From positions 1 through 43,738 of the forward strand of contig NZ_JAUSUX010000022.1 of NCBI RefSeq assembly GCF_030813795.1: a stretch of DNA of 43,738 nt, given 5' to 3'. The notes beneath the pieces are model-generated. The model did no database searches. It was not told the origin of the DNA and worked only from the letters and a program-made list of their open reading frames with translations. The position numbers were made by a program, and so were the translations under genes. This document shows, piece by piece, positions 7,633 to 17,360 of the stretch (the stretch's first letter is position 1; every line of letters starts with the position of its first letter). This DNA comes from Desulfofundulus luciae. Lineage in GTDB: Bacteria; Bacillota; Desulfotomaculia; Desulfotomaculales; Desulfovirgulaceae.

Positions 7633-8285
7633 AATTGCTCACCTCCCGCATAACTCTTCTGCCCGAACTGCTCCAACCCCCACAACCGGGAAACAAAGGA
7701 AACCACCACCACGGTAATCAGACCCTCGCCGATACCGATCAGGGCGTGCCACCCCAGCATGGCCGGCAGGACCACTGCCAGGGGTACAGTACCGGAGAAG
7801 GCAATTTCCAGGCTGCATGCCAGTGCCGCAGCCATTACCGACAGCCAGGCAGCCAGGAAGGTAGCTGCAGTGCGGCCGGCATTACCCTTGAACAGGCCGC
7901 CCACCAGCCGGTAAGTACCATAAGCCACCCACGGGGCAATTACCGCCATATTCAACACGTTGGCCCCCAGGGCGGTCAGGCCGCCGTCATAAAAGAAAAG
8001 CATTTGAATAACCAGTACCGTGGTTAAAATCAAGCCGGCACTCCAGGGGCCCAACAAGATCGCCGCCAGGGCTCCCCCCAAAAGATGGCCCGAGGTACCG
8101 CCGGCTACAGGGAAATTGATCATCTGGGCGGCAAAGATAAAGGCCCCCATCACCCCCAGGGCCGGCACCTGCCGGTCCTCCAGCACTTTCCTGGTCTTTG
8201 AGACTGCCGTGGCGAGAGCTCCCGCACTAACCACACTGGCCCCCACCCAGATCTTGGGATCCAAAAATCCGTCGGGAATATGCAT
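7629..8285 (-). CDS. cbiM: Cobalt/nickel ECF transporter S-component CbiM
   Basis: This is the metal-binding substrate component, 218 aa. It begins MHIPDGFLDPKIW; in this family the processed N-terminus with Met1 and His2 binds the metal ion. Further marks are FAAQMINFPVAGGTSGHLLGG, with the conserved Asn and His, and six or so hydrophobic helices. ATG is preceded by AGGAGGAGG. It heads the cluster cbiM-PDGLE-cbiQ-cbiO. The imported ion is Co(II) or Ni(II). No cobalamin genes or nickel enzymes are in the window, so the choice stays open. Confidence 0.93.
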   Translation of the reverse strand: MHIPDGFLDPKIWVGASVVSAGALATAVSKTRKVLEDRQVPALGVMGAFIFAAQMINFPVAGGTSGHLLGGALAAILLGPWSAGLILTTVLVIQMLFFYDGGLTALGANVLNMAVIAPWVAYGTYRLVGGLFKGNAGRTAATFLAAWLSVMAAALACSLEIAFSGTVPLAVVLPAMLGWHALIGIGEGLITVVVVSFVSRLWGLEQFGQKSYAGGEQL

Positions 8286-8347
8286 TAGACCGCCTCCTCC
8301 TGTTTCGATAATTTCAACCTGCGCAGCCTTACAATCACCAGGGGAAC

Positions 8348-8393
8348 AAAAATGACCACGCTGGCCTTCCCCTGGAAGAGACCTCCGTGGTCA
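8348..8393 (-). terminator. Strong hairpin between sbcC and cbiM
   Basis: On the minus strand TGACCACG pairs with CGTGGTCA, and inside it TCTTCC/GGAAG style pairing extends the stem. TTTTTGTT follows directly. It lies 203 bases after the sbcC stop and 62 before cbiM. It could end the addBA-sbcDC transcript or serve as a leader attenuator for cbiM. The remaining 8394-8595 holds a smaller dyad, GGGCA/TGCCC flanked by GTAAC/GTTAC (near 8423-8475). I see no match to the cobalamin riboswitch box. Confidence 0.7.
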
Positions 8394-8595
8394 CCATTGT
8401 ACCGTAAATCCTTTGTCCTTTTGGGCCGGCTGTAACGGGCACCTCCTTGATGCCCATTTTTTAAAAAGCCGTTACTTTATGTAGTATTCTGCAGGCCGGG
8501 TTGAAATCCTGCCGCCAATAAAAATTTTCCGGCACTTCATTTGTTTACTCCAGAATCTTTTTTCCCGTTGGGGCCGGACTCTGGTGATGCGCCAA

Positions 8596-11500
8596 TCACG
8601 CCAGTTCCAGGCGGACCCGGCTGCCCGGGCCCCCGGGCCGGGCCGGCTCGACCACCAGGCGGCGGGGCAGGCGGCTTTTCAGCTGGGGCAGGTGGCTGAT
8701 CAGTCCGATGGCCACCCGTTCCAGGGGCAGGCGCTCCAGGGTATCCATCACCGCCTCCAGGCACTGCTCATCCAGGGAACCGAAGCCCTCATCCAGGAAG
8801 AAGAACTCCAGGGGAGCCCGGCCCCGCCGCTGGATCTGATCCGAGAGGGCCAGCGCCAGGGCTAAAGATACCAGGAAGGTTTCGCCGCCCGAAAGGGTGG
8901 AAACAGGGCGCTTAAGGCCTCCGTTGCCCTCGTCCCGGAGGATGAAACCGCCCTGCCCGTCCAGTTCCAGGGCGTAGCGGTAGCCGGTGAGCCGGCCCAG
9001 CCGCTCCGTAGCCAGGGCAACCAGGTTCTCCAGCCGCCGGCGGGCCATAAACTCCACCAGCGCCCTGCCCCGCAGAAGCCCTTCCAGCTCCCGCAGGAGT
9101 GCAGCGCGCCGGGCCAGCTGCTGCCGCTCCCCTTCCAGGACGGCCCACCGCTGCTGGTTTTCCTGCAGCTTTTGCAGCAGCACCCCCGCCGCTCCTTCCT
9201 GCTGCTGGGCCAGGCCCAGGGCTTCTTCCGCGGCCCGTAATTCTTCCTGCAGCCGATGCCACTCTCCCTCGTCCACGCGCATGCCTTTCAGGCGGGCCTC
9301 CACTTCCTGCAGCCCCTTCAGCAGCACCTGTTCCTCCTGACGGTGTTTCTTCACCTGACTGGTTAATTCCTCCCGCTCCTGCGGGTCCAGCAGGGCGTCT
9401 TTAGCCTCGGCGGGACTGGCGAAATGGTTCTCCCGTGCCGACCGTTCCAGGCGCCGGTACAGGTCCTCCAGCCGCTCCTGCAGGGCAGCACAGGTCTGTT
9501 CTTCGCCCTTCAGTTCCAGCCGGACCCGCTGGAAGGCCTCAGTCGCTTTCTGGCTTTCTTCCTCCGCCCGGGCCACCGCCCCCTGCAGCAGGGACAGCTC
9601 TTCCTGCACCTGCTCCAGGGCCTCCTGCACCCGCAAACCGCCGGTAAACTCGTGCAACTCCGCCCGGAGCCGCCGGATCTGTTCTGCCCTGCCCGCCAGG
9701 GTGACCTTCAGGGCCTCCTCTTTAACCACCAGGTCCCGCAGGTCATCCTTGAGCTGCTGAAGCCGCCCGGCCAGGTCTTTTAACTCCGCCTCCAGCCCTG
9801 CCATCTCGTCCTGGCAGCGCCGGTGCTTTTGCTGCTTCTCCCTTAAAGCATCCCAGTACCCCGGGACCTGCTCCGGGTCCGCCAGGCCCAGCACCTCCAG
9901 AAACAGCCGGAGTTTTTCCCTGACCGCCTGCTGCTCCGCCCCTTTTTCCCCCAGGTGCCGGCAGAGGACGTCGACCTGCCGGGCCAGGCCTGCCCGGTCG
10001 GACTGCAGGCGGGCGAGGGCGGGCCTCTGCTCATCCAGCCGGCGGCGCAGTTCCTCTTTCCGGTCCAGGGCTTCTTTTAAGTGCTGCTGCCAGTCGCGCC
10101 AGGCCCGCTGCTGCTCCTGATATGCCTGCTCCGCCCTTTGCAGCCGGGCCGGGAGATCCTGCACCGGCACCCCCTGCCATTCTGCCGGCAGCTCACCCCG
10201 CAAACGCTTGCCCTCCGCCCCAACCTGCTCCTTTTCTCCCGCCAGCTGCTCCTCCCGGAGCTTTAACGCCGCAATCTCCGTTTCCAGCTGGACGATTTTC
10301 TTTTCACACTCCTGCCACTCATCCCGCCGCCGCGCCTGCTCCTCCTCTGCGGCTTCCACCGCCTCCTCATAGGGGGTGAGTTCCGTCCCCGCAGGGGAGG
10401 CGGGCGAGGGGTGATGGGTCGAGCCGCAGACCGGGCAGGTCCGCCCCGCCTCCAGCGTCCGGGCCAGGGCGGCGGCCATATTCCGGCGGCGGGCTTCCTC
10501 CAGTTGCTGCCGCGCCCGGTCCAGTGCCCCGCCCGCTTCTTCCAGAGCCAGCCGCAGGGCCGCCGCCTCCTGCCCCCGGGTTTCCCGCTCGTGCTGCAGT
10601 AATGCCAGCCGCTCCCTGACCTGCCGGTGTTCCTCCTGGAGCTTCTGGTACCGGGCGGCCAGTTCCTGCAGCGCCTCGATCCGGTGCCTGAGGTCCTGTA
10701 TTTCACCGGCCCGTTTTTCCAGGTAACCCTCCGGTACGGGCGGGTTTCCCTGCAGGTGTTCCAAACCCTCTTCGTGCCGCTTCAGCTCACGTTCCAGCCC
10801 CTGCACTTCCCGGGCCAGTTCCGTCTCCCGCTGCTGCAGCGCGGCAAGATCACGACCCGCCTCATCCCGCTCCCCTTCCATCTTTTTTACTTCCTGGCCC
10901 AGCCGGGACAGCTCCCGGTACAGGTCCAGGGCACAGCGGGCCTGCTCGGCTTCCTCCAGGGTAACCTGGAACTGTTCCCGCAGTTCCTGCAGTTCGGCCA
11001 GCCGCTGCTCCCCCCAGGCCAGCCGGGAAGCAAGTTCTTCCTGCTGCTTCCCCAGGTCCTGCCCGGCCAGCTCCCACCGGTCTAATTGTTTTTGATCCCT
11101 GGCTTGCTGCTCCAGCCAGGTGTCCAGCTCCTTTTCCTGCTCCCGGGCCTGTTCCAGCCGCGCCTGCTGCCTTAAAAGGGCCGGACCCCTTTCCTCCCAC
11201 TGCCGCCGCACCCGCCCGGCCTCTTCCCCCGCCGCCCGGGCAGCCTCCTCCCGCCGTGCCAGTTCTTCCTGCAAAGAGCGCAGCCCTTCCCGGCGCTTCT
11301 CCAGGTCTTTTTCCAGGCGCCCGTACTCTTCCAGCAACCCGCGAAGGGTTTCGGCCCGGGCCGCCCGTTCCAGGCGTTCCTCGGTCCAGCGCACCTGCGC
11401 TTCCGCGGCCTGGAGTTCCTGCAGCCGGCGCTGCAGGTTGGCCCGCTGTTCCTGGGCCTGGCGGATCTCGCGGGCCTCCTCCAGCCGCCTGCGGATCGCC

Positions 11501-12216
11501 TGCAGGTTTTGTTCTGCCTCCCGGCGGGCCGCCCGGTTCTTTTCCAGGGCCTGACGGGCCCTCTCCAGGGCCTGGGGTGAACAGTCGCCCAGACCCCTCT
11601 GCTCCGCCTCTACCCTGTCCAGGCCTGCCTGCACTTTGGCCCCGGCATCGCTTACCCGTTTCTTTAACTGCTCGCCGAACCGGTCGAGTTCAAAAATGCG
11701 CTCCAGCATCTGGTTCCGGTCCGCCGGCCGCAGGGCCAGAAACTCGGCAAAACGGCCCTGGGGCAGGACCACCGCCCGGGTGAAGTCGTCCGCGGTGAGT
11801 CCCAGCAGCCTTTGAACTTCTGTTTTTACCTGGTCGGCTCCATCCGCCAGTACCCTTTCCCCATCCGGGTCGATGCGCACCAGCCGGCATTCCCGGGTAT
11901 GGGCACCAAAATCGCCGCTTTTGCGCAGCACCCGTTCCACCCGGTAGCGGCACCGTCCCTCACCCCGGCCCACTTCAAAGGTGAAGGCCACCCGGGCCTG
12001 TTCGCTCTGCTGGTTGATAATTCCCTCCCTGCCCCGGCTGGCCCGCTTCACCTCCCCGAAGAGGGCCAGGGTAACCGCATCCAGGATGGTGGACTTGCCG
12101 CTGCCGGTGGGACCGAAAATACCGAAGATCCCCCGCTCGCACAGGGCCTCAAAGTCCACCACCTCTTCCTGGCGGTAGCTGTGCAACCCGGCCAGGCGCA
12201 GTTCAACCGGCCTCAA
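8596..12216 (-). CDS. sbcC: Exonuclease subunit SbcC (Rad50-like SMC ATPase)
   Basis: SbcC is the ATPase half of the SbcCD nuclease that trims DNA ends and cleaves hairpins. The N-terminal head has Walker A GPTGSGKST. A very long Glu/Gln/Arg-rich coiled coil follows, broken in the middle by the zinc hook CPVC at residues 594-597, which dimerises two molecules. The coil returns to the C-terminal head with signature STLSGGETF and Walker B FFFLDEGFGSLDEQ. The start is placed at TTG 12216, giving 1206 aa that begin at the family N-terminus RPVELRLAGLHSY. The longer open frame upstream is not protein-like. It overlaps sbcD by 14 bases. Confidence 0.95.
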   Translation of the reverse strand: MRPVELRLAGLHSYRQEEVVDFEALCERGIFGIFGPTGSGKSTILDAVTLALFGEVKRASRGREGIINQQSEQARVAFTFEVGRGEGRCRYRVERVLRKSGDFGAHTRECRLVRIDPDGERVLADGADQVKTEVQRLLGLTADDFTRAVVLPQGRFAEFLALRPADRNQMLERIFELDRFGEQLKKRVSDAGAKVQAGLDRVEAEQRGLGDCSPQALERARQALEKNRAARREAEQNLQAIRRRLEEAREIRQAQEQRANLQRRLQELQAAEAQVRWTEERLERAARAETLRGLLEEYGRLEKDLEKRREGLRSLQEELARREEAARAAGEEAGRVRRQWEERGPALLRQQARLEQAREQEKELDTWLEQQARDQKQLDRWELAGQDLGKQQEELASRLAWGEQRLAELQELREQFQVTLEEAEQARCALDLYRELSRLGQEVKKMEGERDEAGRDLAALQQRETELAREVQGLERELKRHEEGLEHLQGNPPVPEGYLEKRAGEIQDLRHRIEALQELAARYQKLQEEHRQVRERLALLQHERETRGQEAAALRLALEEAGGALDRARQQLEEARRRNMAAALARTLEAGRTCPVCGSTHHPSPASPAGTELTPYEEAVEAAEEEQARRRDEWQECEKKIVQLETEIAALKLREEQLAGEKEQVGAEGKRLRGELPAEWQGVPVQDLPARLQRAEQAYQEQQRAWRDWQQHLKEALDRKEELRRRLDEQRPALARLQSDRAGLARQVDVLCRHLGEKGAEQQAVREKLRLFLEVLGLADPEQVPGYWDALREKQQKHRRCQDEMAGLEAELKDLAGRLQQLKDDLRDLVVKEEALKVTLAGRAEQIRRLRAELHEFTGGLRVQEALEQVQEELSLLQGAVARAEEESQKATEAFQRVRLELKGEEQTCAALQERLEDLYRRLERSARENHFASPAEAKDALLDPQEREELTSQVKKHRQEEQVLLKGLQEVEARLKGMRVDEGEWHRLQEELRAAEEALGLAQQQEGAAGVLLQKLQENQQRWAVLEGERQQLARRAALLRELEGLLRGRALVEFMARRRLENLVALATERLGRLTGYRYALELDGQGGFILRDEGNGGLKRPVSTLSGGETFLVSLALALALSDQIQRRGRAPLEFFFLDEGFGSLDEQCLEAVMDTLERLPLERVAIGLISHLPQLKSRLPRRLVVEPARPGGPGSRVRLELA

Positions 12217-13444
12217 CTTCGTCCCCCCTTTCCCCTGCCGTGGTTTCCACCAGTTCCAGGAAAATACGCACCAGATCGGCTTGCGGCTCGCCGCCCCCGG
12301 TCTGCTGGCGGTAAAAAAGCTTAAAAAGCTCGTCCAGGGGCAGAGCGCCCACATCCGGGGTTCCGGCAGCCTCCCCTTCCTGCTCCGGCAGGACCGTCCT
12401 GATGTCGATGATCCCCGGCCGGATCTCACGCAGCCGCTCCACCTGCTCCCGGGTAAGGGGAGCTGCCGCGTGGACTTCCAGGTCAATCCAGGCCCGCTCA
12501 TCCCGCCCGGCCCGGCACCAGGCCAGTACTTCCTCGTACCCCCCGGTGGCCCGCCACCGCACCAGCGGCCGCCCGGAGCTCAAGGGGATCTCCCGCCACT
12601 TCACCGGCCGGCCGCAGGAGGCCTCCACCAGAATTACCCCCTTGGCCTGGCCGGCATCGGAGAAGCTGTAGGCCAGGGGCGAGCCGCTGTACCGGCAGGG
12701 CACGGCTGCACCTTCCACCCCCTGGGGGCGGTGCAGGTGCCCCAGGGCCACGTATTGTACCTCCCGCGGAAAGGCACCCGGATCCACGCTGTAGGCCCCG
12801 CCCAGGGAGAGAGTACGTTCGGAGTCGCTGATCTGCCCGCCGTACACGTAAAGGTGGCTGACGGCCAGGTTCACCGCTTCCGGCCGGCAGGCGCCGGCCA
12901 GCTGCCGGAAGGCGGCGGCCACCCGCCGGGAATAGGCCGCCTGGCGGTCAACTTCCTCCGGGGAGCCGGTGAGCAGTTCACCCAGCCTGGCCTCGGAGGG
13001 GTAAGGCAGGGCCAGTACCACTGCCGGGCAGGGCCAGCCGGACCCCTGCAGCACCAGGCGGGAGGGGCCGGACTCCAGCACGCCCGGCCCTAAAGGCGGC
13101 ACATCTCCCGGGCGGCCCAGGATGTGCACCCCCTGGCGGGCCGCCAGGGGTACCGGTGCGGCCAGGCGCTCGGGCTGGTCGTGGTTGCCCGCAATCACCA
13201 CCACCTGCCGCCCGCCCACCGCCAGGCGGGAAAGGGCATCAAAGAATATTTCTTCGGCCCGGGCCGGGGGATTTTCGGTATCGAAAACGTCCCCGGCCAG
13301 CAGGACCAGGTGCACCCCTTCCTCCGCCGCCAGGCGGGCGATCTCATCGATAAACTGCTCCTGCTCGTCCCAGCGCCGGTGGCCGCCTATGGTTTTTCCC
13401 AGGTGCCAGTCTGAGGTATGTAAAATGCGCAGGGCCTTGTCCAA
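12203..13444 (-). CDS. sbcD: Exonuclease subunit SbcD (Mre11-like phosphodiesterase)
   Basis: This is the Mn-dependent nuclease subunit of SbcCD, 413 aa. The calcineurin-like metallophosphoesterase motifs appear in order: ILHTSDWHLGKT at the N-terminus, LAGDVFDTENP, VIAGNHDQPERL, and ALGHLHRPQ. The C-terminal third carries the capping and SbcC-binding parts. TTG at 13444 is chosen because AAAGGGGGA lies six bases upstream and the motif-bearing protein begins there; the open frame further upstream is the shadow of addA. It starts 13 bases after the addA stop, so the four repair genes form one operon. Confidence 0.95.
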   Translation of the reverse strand: MDKALRILHTSDWHLGKTIGGHRRWDEQEQFIDEIARLAAEEGVHLVLLAGDVFDTENPPARAEEIFFDALSRLAVGGRQVVVIAGNHDQPERLAAPVPLAARQGVHILGRPGDVPPLGPGVLESGPSRLVLQGSGWPCPAVVLALPYPSEARLGELLTGSPEEVDRQAAYSRRVAAAFRQLAGACRPEAVNLAVSHLYVYGGQISDSERTLSLGGAYSVDPGAFPREVQYVALGHLHRPQGVEGAAVPCRYSGSPLAYSFSDAGQAKGVILVEASCGRPVKWREIPLSSGRPLVRWRATGGYEEVLAWCRAGRDERAWIDLEVHAAAPLTREQVERLREIRPGIIDIRTVLPEQEGEAAGTPDVGALPLDELFKLFYRQQTGGGEPQADLVRIFLELVETTAGERGDEVEAG

Positions 13445-13457
13445 GTTTGATCCCCCT

Positions 13458-16400
13458 TTAAACCGCCACCGCCCGGTTGAGGGCGAAGAAGTAGAGGTAC
13501 TTCTCCCGCACCGGCCGGCCCAGGATTTTTTGGGCCGCCCGGGCGTAGAGGTCGAGCTGGATCCGGTAGCGGCCCACCGCGTCATCCAGGTCCTTTTCAG
13601 TCAGCCGGTCGGTCTTGTAGTCGATGATCACCAGGCCTTTTTCTTCCACCAGCAGGCAGTCAATAACCCCCTGCAGGAGGATGATCTCTCCCGGCGGCAC
13701 TTTATCGCTTAACTCCGGGTAAAGCTCCGGCACCTCCAGGCCCAGGGTAAAGGGCACCTCCCGCCAGAGGCGGTTATCTTTAGCGGCAGCCAGCACCCGC
13801 CTCCCCAGGTCAGTCCGCCAGAAGCGGGCGATCTCCACCGGGCGGACCAACTGCACTTCCTCCGGGCGCAGGATTTCCCGCTCCACCAGCCGGTCCAGGT
13901 GCCGGCGCACTTCCGCCTCGTCCGGAAGTGCGTCCAGCTCCATGCCCTGCATCACCAGGTGCACCACCCGGCCCCGCCCGGCACCGGTGAAGTTCTCTCC
14001 AGTGTAAAAAGCGGGCAGGTCGAATCCGGGGGGTAACTCCTCCGTCCCCGTTTCCCCTTCACCGGAACGCTTCTCCAGCAAACCTTCCCCGGGTATTTCC
14101 CCGCTCATCTGCTCCTCCAGCTCCTCCTGCCGGTGCCGCCACTCGGTAACCGTAACCTTGGAAGGCAGGTGCGAGAGCTCCCGGTGGGGACAGGTCCAGA
14201 ACAGCCGCCGCCTGAGCTCACCGGTATCCACCAGTTCCGCCGCCCCACCCGGCCAGTTTTCTTCCTGCTGCTGCAGCCAGTCTCCGGGCAGCGGTTCCAG
14301 CCGCTCAAGCCACCGGGTCCAGGATGGATCCCCGGTGACTTCAGCACCGGGGCCGCCTCCTGCCCACAGCCCCTCCAGGGCTGCCGCCGGCCACAGGTGC
14401 ACCTGCCAGCACCCGGTCCCGGCCGCCGCCAGCTCCCCGCCCGGGGAAAACCCGGCCAGGGCCGGGTGGCTCCACAGGGCCGGTCCCAGCCACTCTAAAG
14501 CCGACCTGGCTCCGGCCTGCAGCGAAACGCTCAGGGGCCCTTCCGGCGGCACCGCCGCCACCCGGCTCCGCCAGTTATCCACCTGCCGTTCCAGATTGCG
14601 CACGGCGGCGGCCAGGATCAGGCGCTCCCGGGCCCTGGTCAGGGCCACGTACAACAGGCGCATCTCCTCGGCCAGGGCCTCCAGCCGCAGGCGCTGCCGG
14701 ATCACCCGGTGCAGGACGGTGGGGTAGCGCACACCCCGCTCCAGATCCACCACCACCGGACCACATCCCAGTTGCCGGTGCAGCAGGAAGCTTTCGGAGA
14801 GATCCTGCAGGTTGAACCGGCGGCCCAGGCCGGTCACCACCACCACCGGGAACTCCAGGCCCTTGGCCTTGTGGACGCTCATGATCCGGACCACGTTTTC
14901 ATTTTCGCCCAGGGAGCGGGCGGCATCCATGTCCCCGCCTTCGTCCCGGATCTGTTCTATAAAGCGCAGGAAGCGGAAAAGCCCCCGGTAGATGGTCCCC
15001 TCGAAACGCCGGGCCCGGTCCACCAGGGCCCGCAGGTTGGCCTGGCGCACCACGCCGCCGGGCATGGCCCCCACCAGGTCGTAGTAGCCGGTCTGGCGGT
15101 ACAGTTCCTCCAGCAGTTCCGCGGGCGGCAGGCGGCGGGCCAGGTCCCGCCACCCCTGGAGCCTTTTCAGGAAGCGGCGCAGGAGTTCCGCAAGCTCCGG
15201 GGCCACCCCCGGCGGCCCCTCTGCGGCCTGCTGCACGGCGGTGTAAAAGTCGCCTTCCGGGCAGGCCAGGCGGATTTCCGCCAGCCGCGCCGCATCCAGC
15301 CCCACCAGGGGCGACCGGAGCACCGCTGCCAGGGGAATATCCCGGCGGGGGTTGTCGATTACCTGGAGGGCGGAGAGTACGGTTTCCACCTCCGGGGCGT
15401 CGAAGTAGCCGCCTGCGCCGTCCGCGAAGGCCGGTACCCCCAGGCGGCGGAACTCTTCCAGGAATACTCCCACCCGGCCCTTGAGGGAGCGCATCAGCAC
15501 CACCACATCCCGCCAGGTGACCGGGCGGTATTCCTTTTCTTCCCGGTCGTAGACCCAAAAATCCTCTTTGAGCACCAGCCGGTGAACCCGCTCCGCCACC
15601 CAGCGGGCCTCCAGGCGGGCCAGGTCCAGTTCATCCGGCTCCGGTTGCCCGTTTTCTTCCTGGCCGGTTGTATCCCCGGCCTTATCTCCTTCCGGAGGCC
15701 TGAAATCCAGCAGGTGGATTTCCACCGGACCACCTGCCTTACCTGCCGCGCAATCCGGATAGCCGGCTCCGGGTTGAAGGCGGGCACGCTCGTCGTAATC
15801 CAGCTCCCCCACCCGCCGGGTCATCAGCCGTTCGAAAAGATAGTTGACCGTCTCCAGGATCTCCTGCCGGCTGCGGAAGTTTGCCCGCAGCGTCAGGCGC
15901 CAGCCCGGCCCGGGTTCCTGCCCGGAAGCCAGATCCGCAAACTGGTGATAGCGGTGCAGAAAAACCGTTGGGTCCGCCAGCCGGAAGCGGTAAATGCTCT
16001 GCTTGACATCACCCACCAGGAAGCGGTTATCCCCCCGGGAGACCAGCTCCAAAAGGGCCTCCTGGACCCCGTTGATATCCTGGTACTCGTCCACCAGCAC
16101 TTCCGCGAAGTACTCACGGTACTCCGCAGCCACGGGGGAAGGAAGGAGTGGAGCCCCGGGGTCCTGTGGAATTTCTCCGCCCCACGGAGATCCCTCCCCG
16201 TTCTGGGCCAGGACGGCCAGGGCATAGTGCTCCAGGTCGGCAAAGTCGGCCACAGCACGCTCCAGCTTGGCCCGCCGGTAGGCCTCACCAAACCGGAGCA
16301 CCACCGCCACCAGTGCCTGGACCAGGGGGGCAACCCGGGCCAAATCACCAATCATATCCACCGGTGAACGGGAGAAATATTCATTAAACAGGACCTGCAC

Positions 16401-17360
16401 CCGTTTTTTGACGTGATCCCGCAGTTTTTTCACCCGTTCTTTAATTTCATCTACTGCCTCTCCCCCGGCTGTTCTGGGCAGGGCCGGCCACTTTTGACCT
16501 TCTTTCAGGGCCATCTGCAGGTTTTCAAAGGAGCCTTCCACCAGCTCCAGCCAGCCCCGCACCCTGGCCAGGTCTTTCTCCAGCACCGCCGTGTACTGCC
16601 GCGGCCCGCCGGGGCCGGCAGCCAGGCGCCGGGCTTCTTCCAGGCTGTCCAGCCAGTCCTCCAGCTCCAGGCGGATTATTTCCCGCCACTGCCCGTGCCA
16701 GGGCTGCTCTTCCCAGGAACGGCCCCCGGCTCCGGCCAGGGAGTCAGCCAGCCAGTTCAGCCAGGCGCGGGGCCGGGGCAGGCTCATGGCAAAATCGTAC
16801 AGGCGCAGAACCAGCTCAACCAGTTCCCGGTCGTCGCCGTGGCGGCCCGCCAGGGCCCGGGCCAGGTAGAGGAAGGGGGCTTCGGGCGGCGAGTCCCGGT
16901 GCTCCTCGTAATATTCCTCCAGAACCTCTTCCAGAACCTCCAGGCGTAAAAGAGACGCCTCGTTTTCATCCATCACCCGGAAGCCCGGGTCCAGCCCCAG
17001 CAGGTAGAAGTGGCGCCGCACCACCTCGCCGCAAAAGGAGTGCAGGGTGCCGATGGAGGCCCGGGGGACCAGGAAAAGCTGGCGTAAGACCCGGGGGCCG
17101 GCCGGCCGTTCCTGTAAAGCCCGGTTCAGGGCGGCGCTCACCCGCTGGCGCATCTCCCCCGCCGCCGCGTCGGTAAAGGTAACCACCAGCAGGCGGTCCA
17201 GATCCACCGGATTTTTTTCGTCCAGCAGGTGCCGGATGATCCGCTCCACCAGCACCGCGGTCTTGCCCGATCCGGCGGCGGCCGAGACCAGCAGGTTCCC
17301 TCCCCGGGTGGTGATGGCTTTTTGCTGCTCTTCAGTCCAGCGAGTAGAGGACAAGGCCAT
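13458..17360 (-). CDS. addA: Helicase-nuclease subunit AddA
   Basis: AddA is the UvrD-type helicase and nuclease subunit of AddAB, the Firmicute counterpart of RecBCD. It resects double-strand ends and loads RecA after Chi. The 1300-aa protein shows SAAAGSGKTAVLVERI (Walker A, about residues 26-41), VVTFTDAAAGEMR, VDEYQDINGVQ (Walker B), FLVGDVKQSIYRFR, and MSVHKAKGLEFPVV. The C-terminal RecB-type nuclease has QGVIDCLL and VIIDYKTDRL about 55 residues from the end. ATG at 17360 lies in the end of addB (29-base overlap) behind GAGGAGG. The reading frame stays open further upstream but without family sequence. Confidence 0.95.
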   Translation of the reverse strand: MALSSTRWTEEQQKAITTRGGNLLVSAAAGSGKTAVLVERIIRHLLDEKNPVDLDRLLVVTFTDAAAGEMRQRVSAALNRALQERPAGPRVLRQLFLVPRASIGTLHSFCGEVVRRHFYLLGLDPGFRVMDENEASLLRLEVLEEVLEEYYEEHRDSPPEAPFLYLARALAGRHGDDRELVELVLRLYDFAMSLPRPRAWLNWLADSLAGAGGRSWEEQPWHGQWREIIRLELEDWLDSLEEARRLAAGPGGPRQYTAVLEKDLARVRGWLELVEGSFENLQMALKEGQKWPALPRTAGGEAVDEIKERVKKLRDHVKKRVQVLFNEYFSRSPVDMIGDLARVAPLVQALVAVVLRFGEAYRRAKLERAVADFADLEHYALAVLAQNGEGSPWGGEIPQDPGAPLLPSPVAAEYREYFAEVLVDEYQDINGVQEALLELVSRGDNRFLVGDVKQSIYRFRLADPTVFLHRYHQFADLASGQEPGPGWRLTLRANFRSRQEILETVNYLFERLMTRRVGELDYDERARLQPGAGYPDCAAGKAGGPVEIHLLDFRPPEGDKAGDTTGQEENGQPEPDELDLARLEARWVAERVHRLVLKEDFWVYDREEKEYRPVTWRDVVVLMRSLKGRVGVFLEEFRRLGVPAFADGAGGYFDAPEVETVLSALQVIDNPRRDIPLAAVLRSPLVGLDAARLAEIRLACPEGDFYTAVQQAAEGPPGVAPELAELLRRFLKRLQGWRDLARRLPPAELLEELYRQTGYYDLVGAMPGGVVRQANLRALVDRARRFEGTIYRGLFRFLRFIEQIRDEGGDMDAARSLGENENVVRIMSVHKAKGLEFPVVVVTGLGRRFNLQDLSESFLLHRQLGCGPVVVDLERGVRYPTVLHRVIRQRLRLEALAEEMRLLYVALTRARERLILAAAVRNLERQVDNWRSRVAAVPPEGPLSVSLQAGARSALEWLGPALWSHPALAGFSPGGELAAAGTGCWQVHLWPAAALEGLWAGGGPGAEVTGDPSWTRWLERLEPLPGDWLQQQEENWPGGAAELVDTGELRRRLFWTCPHRELSHLPSKVTVTEWRHRQEELEEQMSGEIPGEGLLEKRSGEGETGTEELPPGFDLPAFYTGENFTGAGRGRVVHLVMQGMELDALPDEAEVRRHLDRLVEREILRPEEVQLVRPVEIARFWRTDLGRRVLAAAKDNRLWREVPFTLGLEVPELYPELSDKVPPGEIILLQGVIDCLLVEEKGLVIIDYKTDRLTEKDLDDAVGRYRIQLDLYARAAQKILGRPVREKYLYFFALNRAVAV

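Noticed and set aside
8286-8595. Cobalamin riboswitch upstream of cbiM
   Set aside because: I looked for the B12 box (GCC-AGGAGACC-GCC type) on the minus strand and found no match; only generic hairpins are present.
8596-12501. Full-length 1301-codon frame for sbcC starting at 12501
   Set aside because: The first 95 codons overlap sbcD and show no SbcC sequence; the family N-terminus starts at TTG 12216 behind GGGGGGA.
14709-16367. 552-codon plus-strand frame opposite addA
   Set aside because: It is antisense to a complete, well-conserved AddA gene. Its composition is His/Pro/Gln-rich, as expected from the complement of a GC-rich gene.
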